A stretch of 64,000 nucleotides of DNA from Liriodendron chinense (Eukaryota; Streptophyta; Magnoliopsida; Magnoliales; Magnoliaceae): positions 104,265 through 168,264 of the forward strand of contig PVNU02000921.1 of the NCBI GenBank assembly GCA_003013855.2, given 5' to 3'. This document shows, piece after piece, positions 10,240-21,056 of the stretch (position 1 is its first letter; each line of letters starts with the position of its first letter). Made by a program: the position numbers and the translations under genes. The notes beneath the pieces are model-generated. The model was not told where the DNA came from and ran no database searches. It saw only the letters and a list, made by a program, of their open reading frames with translations.

Positions 10240-10730
10240 GAAAAAAAATTTGCCACTCTCAGCCCATCTCTTTGCATAAGGTCCATTACTCTGAATTTCA
10301 CATGGACTTTTGTTCTAAATTGATTGCAAGTCAAATGCTACTCTCATCCCATCTCTTTGTATGCTTAGGTCACCCACAGCTGAGATATACTTCTGGTCTG
10401 AGGCAGAACAAAAGTTGAAAAGAAGCACTTCTAGCATGAAGTACTGGTTTTCCATAGCTGTTTTGGTGTAGAGGCCTACATGAAAAACAACATGAAGGAC
10501 TAGTTTTCCATGGCTGTTTTGGTAGAGGCCTGTTTGGAGAAGTTGGATTGGTTTTTTTTTTTTTATTGAATAAATAGCAATGATATTTTCGGCCATTTTG
10601 CTGGAAACTTTTCTATTCAACTATCCACCTGCTCATATTTGCTCTGTAGCAATGAACTGGTTTTTACTCATGCTATACACTTCGTAGTCCACCTTGCCTA
10701 TTCAACTATCCAGCTGCTCATATGACCTTT
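10240..10730. repeat. Cluster of imperfect short direct duplications
   Basis: ACTCTCANCCCATCTCTTTG occurs at about 10254 and 10339. CTATTCAACTATCCANCTGC occurs at 10613 and 10698. TTTTCCATRGCTGTTTTGGT occurs near 10447 and 10502. Two of the three pairs are spaced 85 bp apart. No transposon ends are visible. Confidence 0.6.
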
Positions 10731-12290
10731 TCTTTTTATTAATGGCCTATCATGAATGCCATGGGAATCCCTACATTGAATCTGTAAGATCACTTGAAAT
10801 GTCTACACAATTCAATATTGTTGTACTGCCATTCGCCATCTTTTTCAAGTAGTCTATTTAAACTTTCTATAAACTAAAACCAGATAGAGTTCCCAAACAG
10901 AAAGATGCATAGGATGGTAGATTCACATTGGTTAGGATATAGCTGTTTGGATGTTAGTATCTGATTTTTTATTTAATGAAAAGATTGCTACTCAAACCAT
11001 AGCAGAAAATGCTATTTGTACCGTTGTGGATCAGGGTATGCAAAGAGCTAGCAAAAGTTACGGTAAAGGGTCCTGCTCTTAAAAGAGATGTAGCATTTCG
11101 AGCTATTCATAGAAGCCGTATACTATTAAGTTTCAGTTATAATTAATGATTTAATACAACTGAAGGCTTTAACCATCTACTTTCCTAGCAATTAGTCAGA
11201 TGGCTAGGATCAATAGTTATAATGTCATGGGCCAAAATTTAGGCAGGCCCATACTTCAAGCGTTTCACTTAGTGAATGGCTCAGATCTCTCGAGTATGAT
11301 TGCCTCTTATCTAGTAGAGGTATCTTCAGTGAAAAAAAAAAAAGGAAACAAGATCAGCCCCGTTCAGTGGATGCCTATTATTAAGTTCATCTTATTTTAG
11401 TTAATAATAATCTTCTCTGGTATATAATTAGCGTTAACATGATCTAAGATTTCTAATTCAAAATTGTTGTTAACCTTTTTTTTAATTATTATTTGTTAAC
11501 TTGTTAATGGTTTTCATGGGAAATAAAATGCTAGGAACAAAATTCCAAGCAACCATAGAGAGAGGAATGTGTGGTTCAACTTTGGCAATCTGATGATCAA
11601 GGAAAAACTCCATTTGATTGCTGTCTACACCATCGGATTTGTGGATTTCAATTAATTCCTTCTACAGAAGTGAACACCTATTACGAGCTGCATTCTAACC
11701 TGTCATGTCATCTACTCTTTCCCATCAGGCTCTTCAGCAGAAGCATAACAAAATATGTCAGTTTAAAATTTTTAAGAATGAAATTTCTTCAAATACAAAT
11801 TTATGATTATCTTTTTCACTACACGGAGATCAAGGAAAGCCCGATTAAGATTTTGATTCTTAATCACATATGTGAAGAAAGCATTATGTATGTTTCATAT
11901 AACTTTTGTTCTTACATTATAATACTGATACTCTTTATGTTTTATATTCTGGATTTTGCAGGTGGACCAGTTGATGGATTTGCTAACGTATGAGGTGGAA
12001 GTAGCTACAAAGGAAAGATTAGAAATGAAGGCTAGCTTCACATATGGTCAAGAGATTGGTTTCAATATTGGGAACAAAATAAAGCCTAGTTACTCATTCT
12101 ATGGAGAATGGTTCACTTCAATGTGTAGATTTGTAACAAATATTAATATTATTTTTCACTAGAAATGTAAGGACTTTAAGTTTCATATATGATATAATTA
12201 TGATTTGTTAGGTTTTAATTTTTTTTTGTTTTAAATAATTTGGATGACTATCAGGTGCAATAGATTCAAAAATAAATTCAAACGTAGTAG

Positions 12291-12605
12291 GTGTGCGTTA
12301 AGAAAATTTAGCGACGGACCAAACCCGTCGCTAAAATTCCTAAATAAATGTCGCCCATAAATTTAACGACGGACTAATTTACGTGGCAACAATTTTGTAC
12401 GACGGACCAAGTCCGTCGCTAAGTCCGTCGCTTTACATAATTTAGGGACGGACGTAATTCGTCGTTTAAAAGCGACGGACATAATCCGTCGTTTAAAATT
12501 TGCCACATAATAAACTGCGACAGCCCATGCGACGGACCAAGTCCGTCGCTAATACAGATTTGCGACGGACTTGGTCCGTCGCAAAAATGTGATTTTGGCG
12601 TAGTG
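12291..12605. mobile_element. CACTA (En/Spm) transposon terminus with subterminal repeats
   Basis: The terminal TTTTGGCGTAGTG (12593-12605) is the inverse of CACTACGCCAAAA, a typical CACTA terminus. Inside it, about eleven GACGGAC/GTCCGTC motifs in both orientations occupy roughly 12310-12585, including pairs such as GCGACGGAC...GTCCGTCGC. This is the expected subterminal transposase-binding array. The next three bases, ATG, would be the 3-bp target duplication. I could not find a matching CACTACGCC end upstream, so the other terminus is deleted or unrecognisable. Confidence 0.8.
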
Positions 12606-13501
12606 ATGGACCACTACTTTGAGTGGTATGGCATGTCAGAAAACTATCAAATACGGTTTGCAAAGATGAAACTTGTGGAGCAGGCCAAGTTGTTTTGGAC
12701 CAACACTGAGCGAAAGGATAGAAAGAATTGGTAGAGCCCCCATCATAGATTGGTATGAGATGAAAGAGAAGTTGAAAGAGAAATATCTTCTTCTCTCATA
12801 CTGATAAAAGCTCCTTGACCAGTGGCAATCCTTACTGTCAATGGTCAATGTCAGTCGCTGACTACATCGCCAAATTTGAGGAATTTATGATTCGATGTGA
12901 TATCCATGAAGACCCTCTAGTAATGCACTTGCGTTTCAAGATGGGCCTTCGAGCGGATCTTCAGCGCGAGCTTATGACTCGGCCCTTAACGAACTTGGAT
13001 GAAGGATATCAAGTTGTACAGGAACTAGAGCAATACTTGAAAGCTCATGTCATTAGACGTTTTGAATCCCGAGACTCTAGTGCTAGATTTGGTTCCCAGG
13101 GAACTAGACCTAATGTCGGTAGTCAACCTAGAGCGCAAGCGACTGTCTCACCTAGGCCTAGGGAGGACAAAGACAAAGGGGTTCTTGGTGCCGGTCCTAG
13201 TGGAGGTAGCCAAGTGAGGTGCTACGAACGTGAGAATCTTGGTCATATGTCTAATCAATGTCCCACGAAGAACCGTGGGAAAGCCTTAGTTGTAGGCGAG
13301 TCCCATGAGGGTGTTGATGACCAGGGTGATTATGAAGTAGAAGAATATCACCCTAAAGAAGGTCTTACTGATGAAGATGGTGTAGATGAAGAAGCAATGC
13401 TTGCAGTAGTCAGGCGTGTGCTAGCTCAGTCTAGGAGTAATGTTGATTGGCGTCGGAACACTATCTTCTACTCTTGTCAAGTGTGGAGAAAAGAATTGTA
13501 A
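12606..13501 (+). pseudogene. Gypsy gag, capsid and zinc knuckle
   Basis: The frame entered at 12606 reads MDHYFEWYGMSENYQ and KMKLVEQAKLFWTN, the retrotransposon Gag core, until a TAG after KNW. After indels the frame at 12815-13501 carries VADYIAKFEEFMIRCDIHED and RADLQRELMTRPL, both typical of plant gypsy Gag. A zinc knuckle lies at roughly 13218-13260 (CYERENLGHMSNQC). Its second Cys is replaced by Arg, so the CX2CX4HX4C zinc site is broken. The true start is missing because the CACTA terminus interrupts the gene. Confidence 0.8.
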
Positions 13502-13800
13502 GGTGATAATGGACAGTGGGAGTTGTCAGGAATGTAATTTCCTCTAACACTTTAGATCGTCTGAAATTGAAACCCACACCTCATCCTGACCCATACAAAG
13601 TTTCTTGGGTTGACAAAACATTCATTCCTGTCACCCATCAAGTGCTTAGTTCATATTAAGTTTGGGTCATACAAGGAGTCCCTATGGTGTGATGTGATAC
13701 CTATGGATGTTGGACACATTATCCTAGGTAGGCCGTAGCTATTCGACAATGATGTCACGATCTTTGGCCGTTCGAATGCATGTACCTTCATGCATAACGA
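13480..13800 (+). pseudogene. Gypsy aspartic protease remnant
   Basis: In the frame shifted relative to gag, IMDSGSC (about 13507-13527) is the retropepsin active-site motif (D-S-G). It is followed by PHPDPYKVSWV and, in other frames, CDVIPMD-like and LGRP-like remnants, with a stop directly after LGRP near 13733. At least three frame changes are needed to follow the domain. Confidence 0.7.
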
Positions 13801-13984
13801 TAGAAAGATCGAACTTAATCCTATGCCACCTGAAAGCACACTAGGGAAGAAAAAGGATGAGAAGGCGAGTAAGCCTAAGGAAGTAAGGAAATCTAATCCT
13901 AAGTCTCTTCAAATAATTAACGCGAGAGAGTTCGAGAAAGAGACTAAGGAGGATTCCATGGTAGTATGCCCTTATAGCAAGAGA

Positions 13985-14760
13985 GATTATACCTGAGGCT
14001 CCATCAGAGTTACCCAATGAGGTAACTTCAGTTTTAAAGGAATACAGTGATGTATTTCCTGAGGATTTACCAAATGAGTTACCACCTATGAGGGACATTT
14101 AGCATTCCATTGGTTTCGTCCTAAGGGTCGACTTTGCCGAACCTTCCTCACTAAAGGATGAACCCTGCAGAACAAGCAGAGTTGAAAAGGCAAATTGATG
14201 AGCTTTTGCAAAAGGGTTTTATCCAAGAGAATATGAGCTCATGTGCCGTGCCAGCATTATTGACATCAAAGAAAGATGGCACGTAGCGCATGTGTGTGGA
14301 CAGTTGTGCTATAAACAAAATTACTGTCAAGTATAGGTTTCCCATGCCTAGGCTTGATGATATGCTTGACATGATGGCGAGGTTCACCATATTCTCCAAA
14401 ATTGATCTCAAGAGTGGATATCACCAAATCCATATACGCCTAGGAGATGAGTGAAAGATTGCATTCAAAACGAAAGATGGGTTGTACGAGTGGATGGTCA
14501 TGCCTTTCGGCTTGACTAATGCACCCAGTACTTTTATGAGGGTGATGACACAAGTCTTGAGACCGTTCATCGAAAAATTCCTAGTAGTGTACTTTGATGA
14601 CATTCTTATTTACAGTACCACTAAGGAATCACACCTTAAACACCTGAAGCAGGTCTTTAGCGTCCTTAGGAATGAAAAGCTGTACACTAATCTTAAGAAA
14701 TGTGCGTTCATGTCTAATCAATTTATGTTCTTATGATTTATAGTGTCATCAGAAGGAATG
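13985..14760 (+). pseudogene. Gypsy reverse transcriptase remnant
   Basis: The order of RT motifs is recognisable: DVFPEDLPNELPPMRD, MNPAEQAEL, LLTSKKDG-like, RFPMPRLDDML, FSKIDLKSGYHQI, FGLTNAPSTFM and the catalytic VVYFDDILIY (about 14584-14613). Nonsense codons replace Gln at 14100 (TAG) and Trp at 14284 (TAG) and 14452 (TGA), and a TGA follows FMFL at 14734. The frame also shifts between 14102 and 14158. Confidence 0.8.
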
Positions 14761-15406
14761 CACACAGACTCTGAAAAGGTTAGGGCCATAGTTGAGTGGC
14801 TTGAACCGAGGGACATTCATGAGGTGCGAAGCTTTCACGGCTTAGCAACTTTTTATCGTCAGTTCATTAGAGGATTTAGCATGATCATAGGCTCCCATTA
14901 TTAAATGTATGAAAAATGGAGAGTTCATGTAGTCTAAAGCCGCAATCAAGGCTTTTAAGGAAATTAAGGGTAAAATGGTAGAAGCTCTTGTCATGCGTTT
15001 ACTTGACTTTTCTAAAGTCTTTGAGGTGGCGTGTGATGCATCTGGTGTTAGTATAGGTGGAGTGTTGAGCCAGGAGGGCCACCCTATAGCCTATTTTAGT
15101 GAGAAACTGAATGAGGCAAAATAAAAGTACTCCACCTATGATAAAGAGTTTTACGCGGTAGTGCAATCCTTAAGACATTGGCGTCACTATCTCCTACCAC
15201 AAGAATTCGTCTTGTTTTCTGATAATGAGGCTTTGAGATATTTACATTCTCAGAAAAAACTCAACCCAAGGCATGCTAAGTGGGTAGCATTTCTTCAGGA
15301 ATATTCGTTTGTCCTAAAGCATAAGGCCGGGGTTGATAATAAACCAGTGGATGCCCTTAGTAGACGAGTGATGTTGCTCAATTCCTTAAGTGTAGAAGTA
15401 GTCTAA
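14760..15406 (+). pseudogene. Gypsy RT connection and RNase H remnant
   Basis: SSEGMHTDSEKVRAIVEWLEP and FHGLATFYRQFIRGFS belong to the RT-RNase H linker. FEVACDASGVSIGGVLSQEG, YSTYDKEFYAVVQ and LRHWRHYLLPQEFVLFSDNEAL are RNase H motifs including the catalytic Asp residues, ending near HKAGVDN...DALSRR. Stops at 14930 (TAG for Trp) and 15122 (TAA for Gln) break the frame. Confidence 0.8.
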
Positions 15407-15549
15407 TTTGAGCAATTGAAAGATGAATACCCCACATGTCCTGATTTTGGGGTACTTATGCGTCGCTCTCTAGTGATCAACGTAGTATGGGTGATTATAT
15501 GCTTAAAGATGGTTTCCTTTTTAGAGAAGACTGAGTCTGTATTCTTCGA

Positions 15550-16505
15550 ATGTCCCTTCATGAATTCCTCGTCTGGGAGCTTCATTCAAGAGGGATAGCT
15601 AACCACTTTGGTCGTGATAAGACCATTGCCCTCGTAGAGGATAGTTTTTATTGGCCAAGTCTCAAGCGAGAAATAGTTAAAGTTTTAGGGCAGTGTCGTA
15701 CGTGTCAGCTGGCAAAGCAATACAAGCAAAACACTGGGCTATATACGCCATTGCCAGTGCCACATGCTCCGTGGCAAGACATTAGTATGGATTTCGTGGT
15801 AGGACTTCCCAAGACAATAAAAAAGCACAATTCCATTTTTGTCGTTGTGAACCGTTTCTCCAAAATGGCACATTTTCTCCCATGTTCTAAAACATCAGAC
15901 GCGTCTCATATTGCTCGTATCTTTTTTGATGGTGTGATGCGTCTCCATGGATTGCTTAAGACCATAGTGTCTGACCGTGATATCAGATTTACCAGTTATT
16001 TTTGGAAGACACTATGGCACATTGTGGGTACTCGTTTATAGTTTTCTACTGCCTACCACCCTCAAACAGATGGGCTAACAGAGGTGGTAAATCGAAGTCT
16101 TGGAAATTTTCTACGTTGTCTAGTAGGTGAACATGTTAAGACTTGGGACCTGATTTTACCAATTGCTGAATTTGCTTATAATGGGTCGGTAAATCGATCT
16201 ACAGGGATGAGCCCATTTTAAATTGTTAGTGGATATAAGCCTAAAATGCCAATAGATCTCTTACCCATGTCAGTCACCCAAAGGTCTTCTGAATCAGCCA
16301 ATGCATTTGCACGACATATCCATGAATTGCATGCGCATATTAAACAGCGGATAAATAAGAGTAATGATAATTATAAAATTTCAACTGATTTTCATTGTAG
16401 ACTGCAAGATTTTTAAGAAGGAGACTATGTAATAGTGAGAATAAGGCCTGAGCAGTTCTCACAAGTTCCGCTAAGAAGTTATAAGCACGTAGTGTTGGAC
16501 CATTC
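15550..16505 (+). pseudogene. Gypsy integrase remnant
   Basis: The HHCC zinc-binding region is present (LHSRGIANHFGRDKT ... CRTCQLAK). The catalytic triad positions are visible as SMDFVVGLP, VSDRDIRF and, past a TAG at 16039, HPQTDGLTEVVNR, giving D, D and E. A TAA at 16219 follows GMSPF, and another stop follows LQDF near 16415, so no single integrase is encoded. Confidence 0.8.
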
Positions 16506-16511
16506 AAGATA

Positions 16512-16991
16512 TTGCAAAAGGTTGGGTCCAACGCGTATTGGATTGACCTCCCACCTGAAATGGGCATTAACCCAACTTTTAATGTGGAAGATCTAGTCTG
16601 TTCCCACCATCCCATCGTTGATCCATCATCTCTCTCATGGTCGTTTTCTGATCTTGCTTCACAACCCCTTCCACCCCTTCCTCCACTTATTGTCCATAAA
16701 GAAGAAATTGAAGAAATCTTGGATGAGGAGAGAGTATCTACGAGAGACGGAGGTTTTCAATGTCACCTTGTCAAATGGAAGAACAAGCCACCGTCCGAAT
16801 CTATGTGGCTGACTGATGAGGAATTGCAGAGGGTTGACCTAGACTTGCTAGATCGTCACAAGAGCTTTAACTCGTCGAAGTCGAGTTTTTCTCACCCAAG
16901 GGGAGTTGATGAGGACACAAGACCTTTTCATGTATACCAACGAAGAAAGCGCCCACCACAAGCATCTTCCTTATGGCTAGGTGACTATTGA
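16512..16991 (+). pseudogene. Integrase C-terminus plus chromodomain
   Basis: This 159-codon open frame begins with the end of integrase (GSNAYWIDLPPEMGINPTFN, VEDLV). It continues into a chromodomain from about residue 68 (IEEILDEERVSTRDGGF, LVKWKNKP, WLTDEELQR). Chromodomains at this position direct insertion of chromoviruses towards particular chromatin. The domain itself is uninterrupted, but its polyprotein is not. Confidence 0.8.
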
Positions 16992-17078
16992 GGAGTATTA
17001 AAGACCCTACACGCATGATTTGACACATAGATAGAAGGCCCCACATTGGGAGCACACGTGTGTAGGAGGAAGAAGACC

Positions 17079-17620
17079 TGCTAGACAGAATTCACTGTCT
17101 TCGGACGTTTTTGGACGTCTTTGGGCGCCCGACCAAGCGCCCTAACTTTTACACATTATTTTTTTTTGTTCTGGTTTTACTTAAGTATTTATGAGTATTT
17201 TAGTACTTTTATGTTTTTCCTTTGCTTATTTAAGTGGGCTAAGCCCTATAAACGAGATTAGTTGATTATTAGTGAAAATCAAACCTTATTGATGGCCTCT
17301 CTTCTCTCTCTCTCTCTTATGGTGATTCTTCTCTTTCCTTGATCTTCTTCTTCTAACTTCTTCTTGTGCCCCTCCAAATTCTTCAAGGTAATTATCTTTC
17401 TTCTTTCTATTTCTAGTTTTGCTAATCCTTCCCCGATCAAACTTTGAGAATCAATCTAAACTCTAAATCTTCAAATTCTCAAATCCTTAATCCGAGAAAC
17501 TTCCTGATTTTTCGAACTAGTGATCTCTATTGATCGATTGGGTTAAGACCATGCAAGATCGGGAGGTTCCATCCCTCGTTAAATCCAACCTAAGCGATAA
17601 TTGAATTCTATACTTCATGG
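17079..17620 (+). mobile_element. Probable 3' LTR of the gypsy element
   Basis: A purine-rich tract, AGGAGGAAGAAGA (17064-17076), directly precedes TGCTAGACAG at 17079, the expected arrangement of polypurine tract and LTR start. A TATA-like CCCTATAAACG lies near 17246. There is no second LTR copy in the window to compare with, so the 3' boundary is a guess. Confidence 0.5.
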
Positions 17621-18803
17621 TTGTGATGATAGCCCACTCCATTGCATGTCTCCCTTATGATTTTCTTAGTAGTTATGATGATTAATGCTAGAATTTTAGA
17701 TTATTATTCTCTTTTATTTCTGCTGAATAATTGTGTTTATAAACATGCATCATAATTAGGTCATACTGCATCAATGAAGCATCTCGTGGATGTGTTGGAT
17801 GTCATTCACACATTACATGGACTTGACATATTCATATTATGACTGTAGCTTAGAGCAGTATGTCCCTATGAGCATGCCACCTCTTTAAGCATTCTCTAAT
17901 TTTTTTTGTAAAAAAAAAAGAAAAAACAAAGACCATGAAACATGTACATTGAAATGGTCACGCGTGTACATGGAATGCAGACCACTTGCAACATTTTCTA
18001 AACCACTTGCAATATTTACTATACTACTTCAACATTTACTAAACCATCCATCAATATAGTACATCCATATAGGTCACCACATGAATAGACCATCGTGATT
18101 ATTGTGTGGATCATCTCAATGGTGGGGCCCAGCCAATGCATGGATCAGATGTAACACTTTCATCCTAAAGTTGTAACATGTTGCTGTGTAATGGTGTGCG
18201 TGGTCTCTTTTTGGTCATGGCTTACACCCTTTGTTTATAGGTGGTCAAGTTTGGGACAAGTAAAGATTTGTTTATCTGGGACAGCATCTGGGGAAAATCC
18301 AGCAAAATTTTGGCCACTCTCAATTTTCTCACATCTTTAAGGGAACTCGGTTGCATATGGGTTGGCTAAGCTAGCTAGTGCAAGATATCCTAATATAGTT
18401 TACTCTAACAGAATAGATCTCCTTAGGCTTATTCGGGGCCTTTGGTTGTAGACAATGCAGGGGTGGGCCTAGTTAGGAAGATTTTCGAGTCTCATTGAGA
18501 GTGGTCTATTTGGTTTGGGGGCCGCTAGGGGCTTTGGTTTTTTTTTTTTTTTTTTCTGTTTTGGATATGATGGCAGCGTTGAGTCCTTTTTTGTTTGGTG
18601 TTCTGTTATTTAAAAAAAAATTAAAATAAAAAAAAGGTAAGGATTTGTTTAAGGTCCTCAACTCCGATTAGGGTTAGACATGCAACCTGATTTGAAGCCG
18701 TTGACAATTTGAGTCAGGGTAGGTTAGATTAGGCATAACACAAATAAAATATGAGTAGAGTTAGATCAGGTCGGGTCATGTGAGGTCTGTTCACTATTAC
18801 AGT
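17621..18803. other. Intergenic; possible degenerate LINE tail
   Basis: No open gene is seen. The stretch 18190-18640 ends with a T tract (18538-18555), ATGGCAGCGTTGAG and then an A-rich run (18611-18637), which could be a decayed LINE 3' end, but no RT motif remains. 18120-18210 resembles 51745-51835 (GGGCCCAGCYRATGCA...GATCAGATGTA). Confidence 0.35.
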
Positions 18804-18811
18804 CGTTGGAG

Positions 18812-19351
18812 GCGGAAGTGAATTGGATGTTACCCTTGGAACAGCTTAGTGGGGTGTTACTCCATGTGTGGCCCACATTGATGATATTTTGTATATCCAC
18901 TCTGTCCATCTGTTTCTCCAACCCATTTGAGGCTGGGGTTCTAAAAATTATGCATATCCAAATCTCCAGTAGTCCATACCACTTGAAACAGTGGTGATTG
19001 AGTACCCCACCATTAAAAATTCCAAAGATCCCATCGTAAGGTTTTGGTAATATTTATTGGCAATCCAATCTCTTGATAATGTCAAGAAAATCTGGATAAA
19101 GTCAAAATACAAATATCAGATTGATCCAAAAATTTTGTGGTCCACAAAAAGCTTTTAATGGTCATCCATCAATGTTTCTAGTGGTATGGTCCAAATGTGA
19201 TTTGGATCTTCTTAGGTTTTGGGATCACGTCATAAAATGATGTGGAAAAACATATGAACGGAGTGGATATATAAAAAATACATCAAGATGGCCCTACACA
19301 ATTAGGGTAACACCCACTAATCTGTTCCCCGGGTAACAACTAATCCGCTCC
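18812..19351. mobile_element. Palindromic TIR element, type B
   Basis: The left GGATGTTACCCTTGGAACAG then GCTTAGTGGGGTGTTAC is mirrored by the right GTAACACCCACTAATCTGTT then GGGTAACAACTAATCCGCTCC. The core is as in other copies. An 8-bp direct repeat CGTTGGAG flanks it (18804-18811 and 19352-19359). It extends to 8 of 9 matches, but it overlaps the TIR consensus GGAGCGG, so its status as target duplication is uncertain. Confidence 0.8.
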
Positions 19352-19423
19352 CGTTGGAGACCTTGTCTCTTAAGAGCCGCACTCGAGTTGCACCGGTCCC
19401 ACCTTAAGTTTACAGTGGTATTG

Positions 19424-19438
19424 AGGTAGACGCAGGCA
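19424..19438. repeat. LINE target-site duplication, left copy
   Basis: AGGTAGACGCAGGCA is identical to 22625-22639 immediately after the LINE poly(A) tail. Confidence 0.9.
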
Positions 19439-19445
19439 GACGGTT

Positions 19446-21050
19446 CTGGATCAGGAAATGTTGGACCCTATCCCTCATGTTGTCATCCAGACGGACAACG
19501 ATTTGCTCATGGCTCCCCCTTCGCTTGACGAGGTGAAGGCTGCGACTCTCGACATGCCTAGAGATGGAGCCCCTGGCCCAGACGGCTTCTCAGCAGCATT
19601 CTTCACGGAATGCTGGGATATTGTTGGCCATGACATTTATATGGCAGTCCAGTCTTTCTTCAGAGGTGAAGACCTCCCTAGAGCTTTCACGTCTTCCCTT
19701 CTTGCCCTCATTCCGAAATCTCCATCCCCTGATAAGCTATCTGATTTTCGTCCAATAAGTCTCTGCAACTGCATTTATAAGATCTTCGTCAAGGTCCTTG
19801 CTTCAAGGCTTAATAGCCTCCTCCCCAGGCTGATTTCGGTTGAACAAGGTGCCTTCATCCGCGGGAGACCGATTGCGGAAGGGATAGCGCTGGTTCAGGA
19901 GATCTTCAGAGACATCAACAGGAAAGTTCGAGGCAATAACGTCGTAGTCAAGCTTGACATGGAAAAAGCCTACGATAGAGTGGAATGGGATTTCCTCAAG
20001 GCTGTTCTTAAGAAGTTTGGTTTCTGCCAAAGCTGGATTGAGCTACTAGAGAAGTGCTGGTCCAACTCCTGGTTTTCAGTGTTGATTAATGGCGAAGCTT
20101 GCGGCTACTTCAGGTCTTCTCGAGGTCTTCGGCAGAGGGACCCTCTCTCCCCAAGCCTATTCATTATTGCTGCTGAGGTTCTTTGTCGTGGCTTCAGGAG
20201 GCTGGTTGAAAGAGGTTTCTGCCTCCCTTTCAAGACATGCAGCGGGTGCCTGATAGTTTCGCATCTCCTTTACGCTGATGATACGATTCTTTTCTTCAAC
20301 GGAGAGCGGAGATCGACAACAACGGTCAGCAATTTCCTCAACAAATATCAAGCCGTTTCAGGTCAGAAAATTAACAAGATGAAAAGCATGTTCTTCGTCT
20401 CCAGCAACGCCTCCCTATCTTCAGCCCGGTCGATTGAGAGAAATCTGAGCATCCCCATAGCGTCTTCTCACCTGACTTACCTTGGCGCCCCAATCATCAC
20501 TGGTAGAACCAGCAGCCGTTTCTTCTACCCTCTGCTGGAGAAAATCAAAGGTAGAATTCTGGGCTGGAAGGGTAGAATGCTGACTCAATCAGGAAGGTTG
20601 GTGCTCATCAATCACGTCCTGGCCAGCATCCCAGTCCACTCCATAGCTGCAACTGCCATACCAAAATCGGTTGGGGAGAATCTTGAGAGGTGTCTCTCGA
20701 ATTTCTTCTGGGGTTGGAGCGAAGGGAAAAGAAAGCTGCATTGGTGTAGCTGGAAGAGAATTTCCACGCCAAAACTGGAAGGAGGCCTGGGTATCAGAAA
20801 ATTCGGCGACACTATGAAGGCTCTGCATCTGAAGCTCGCTTGGTCGGTTCGCTTTGGAGACAGCCAGAGTAGATGGGTTGATTTCTGCAAAGCTAAATAC
20901 AAGGACGACCTCTCTACTGCCGCAACTAGCCAGCGTCCTTCAGCTAAGTCCCACCTCTGGAAAAAAATCCTCTCCCTGCTCTCCATCATTGATAGCAACA
21001 ACAAGTACCTACTGGCCAGCGGTTCTTGTAATTTTTGGACTGTCGACTAG
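19446..21050 (+). pseudogene. LINE ORF2, reverse transcriptase part
   Basis: The frame is open upstream of the ATG at 19458 because the ORF is truncated. Motifs in order are DGAPGPDGFSAAFF, SDFRPISLCNCIYKI, KLDMEKAYDRVEWDF, GLRQRDPLSPSLF and LLYADDTILFF (catalytic YADD at about 20272-20283), then the thumb region HLTYLGAPI. The usual GDPLSP motif reads RDPLSP, a substitution near the active site. The frame ends at a TAG (21048-21050) where the family has Trp in the FW.D.W.G motif. The next 465 codons continue in the same frame. Confidence 0.9.
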
Positions 21051-21056
21051 ACAGGT

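Larger units (their letters stand above)
7111..12290. other. 5.2 kb without recognised genes; intron or intergenic
   Basis: The only open frames are short (60-140 codons), AT-rich and without family resemblance, including 9670-9867(+), 11571-11993(+) and 11956-12162(+). If the CIP7-like exon belongs to a living gene, part of this could be its intron. Homopolymer T tracts occur at 8477-8496 and 10552-10564. I see no terminal repeats, RT domain or RNA gene here. Confidence 0.4.
12606..17620 (+). mobile_element. Decayed Ty3/gypsy chromovirus-type retrotransposon, 5'-truncated
   Basis: Domains occur in gypsy order: gag, aspartic protease, reverse transcriptase, RNase H, integrase, chromodomain, then a probable 3' LTR. 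The 5' LTR, primer-binding site and first part of gag are missing; the element begins abruptly at the CACTA terminus. The chromodomain after the integrase marks a chromovirus (its sequence suggests the Galadriel or a related lineage, low certainty). Nonsense codons at 14100, 14284, 14452, 14930, 15122, 16039 and 16219, plus several frameshifts, make it non-autonomous. Confidence 0.85.

Noticed and set aside
11956..12162. Candidate exon after an acceptor-like TTTTGCAG at about 11954 (frame with YEVEVATKERLEMKASF).
   Set aside because: No homologous family recalled and no companion exons. It may be CACTA interior or intergenic; the evidence is insufficient.
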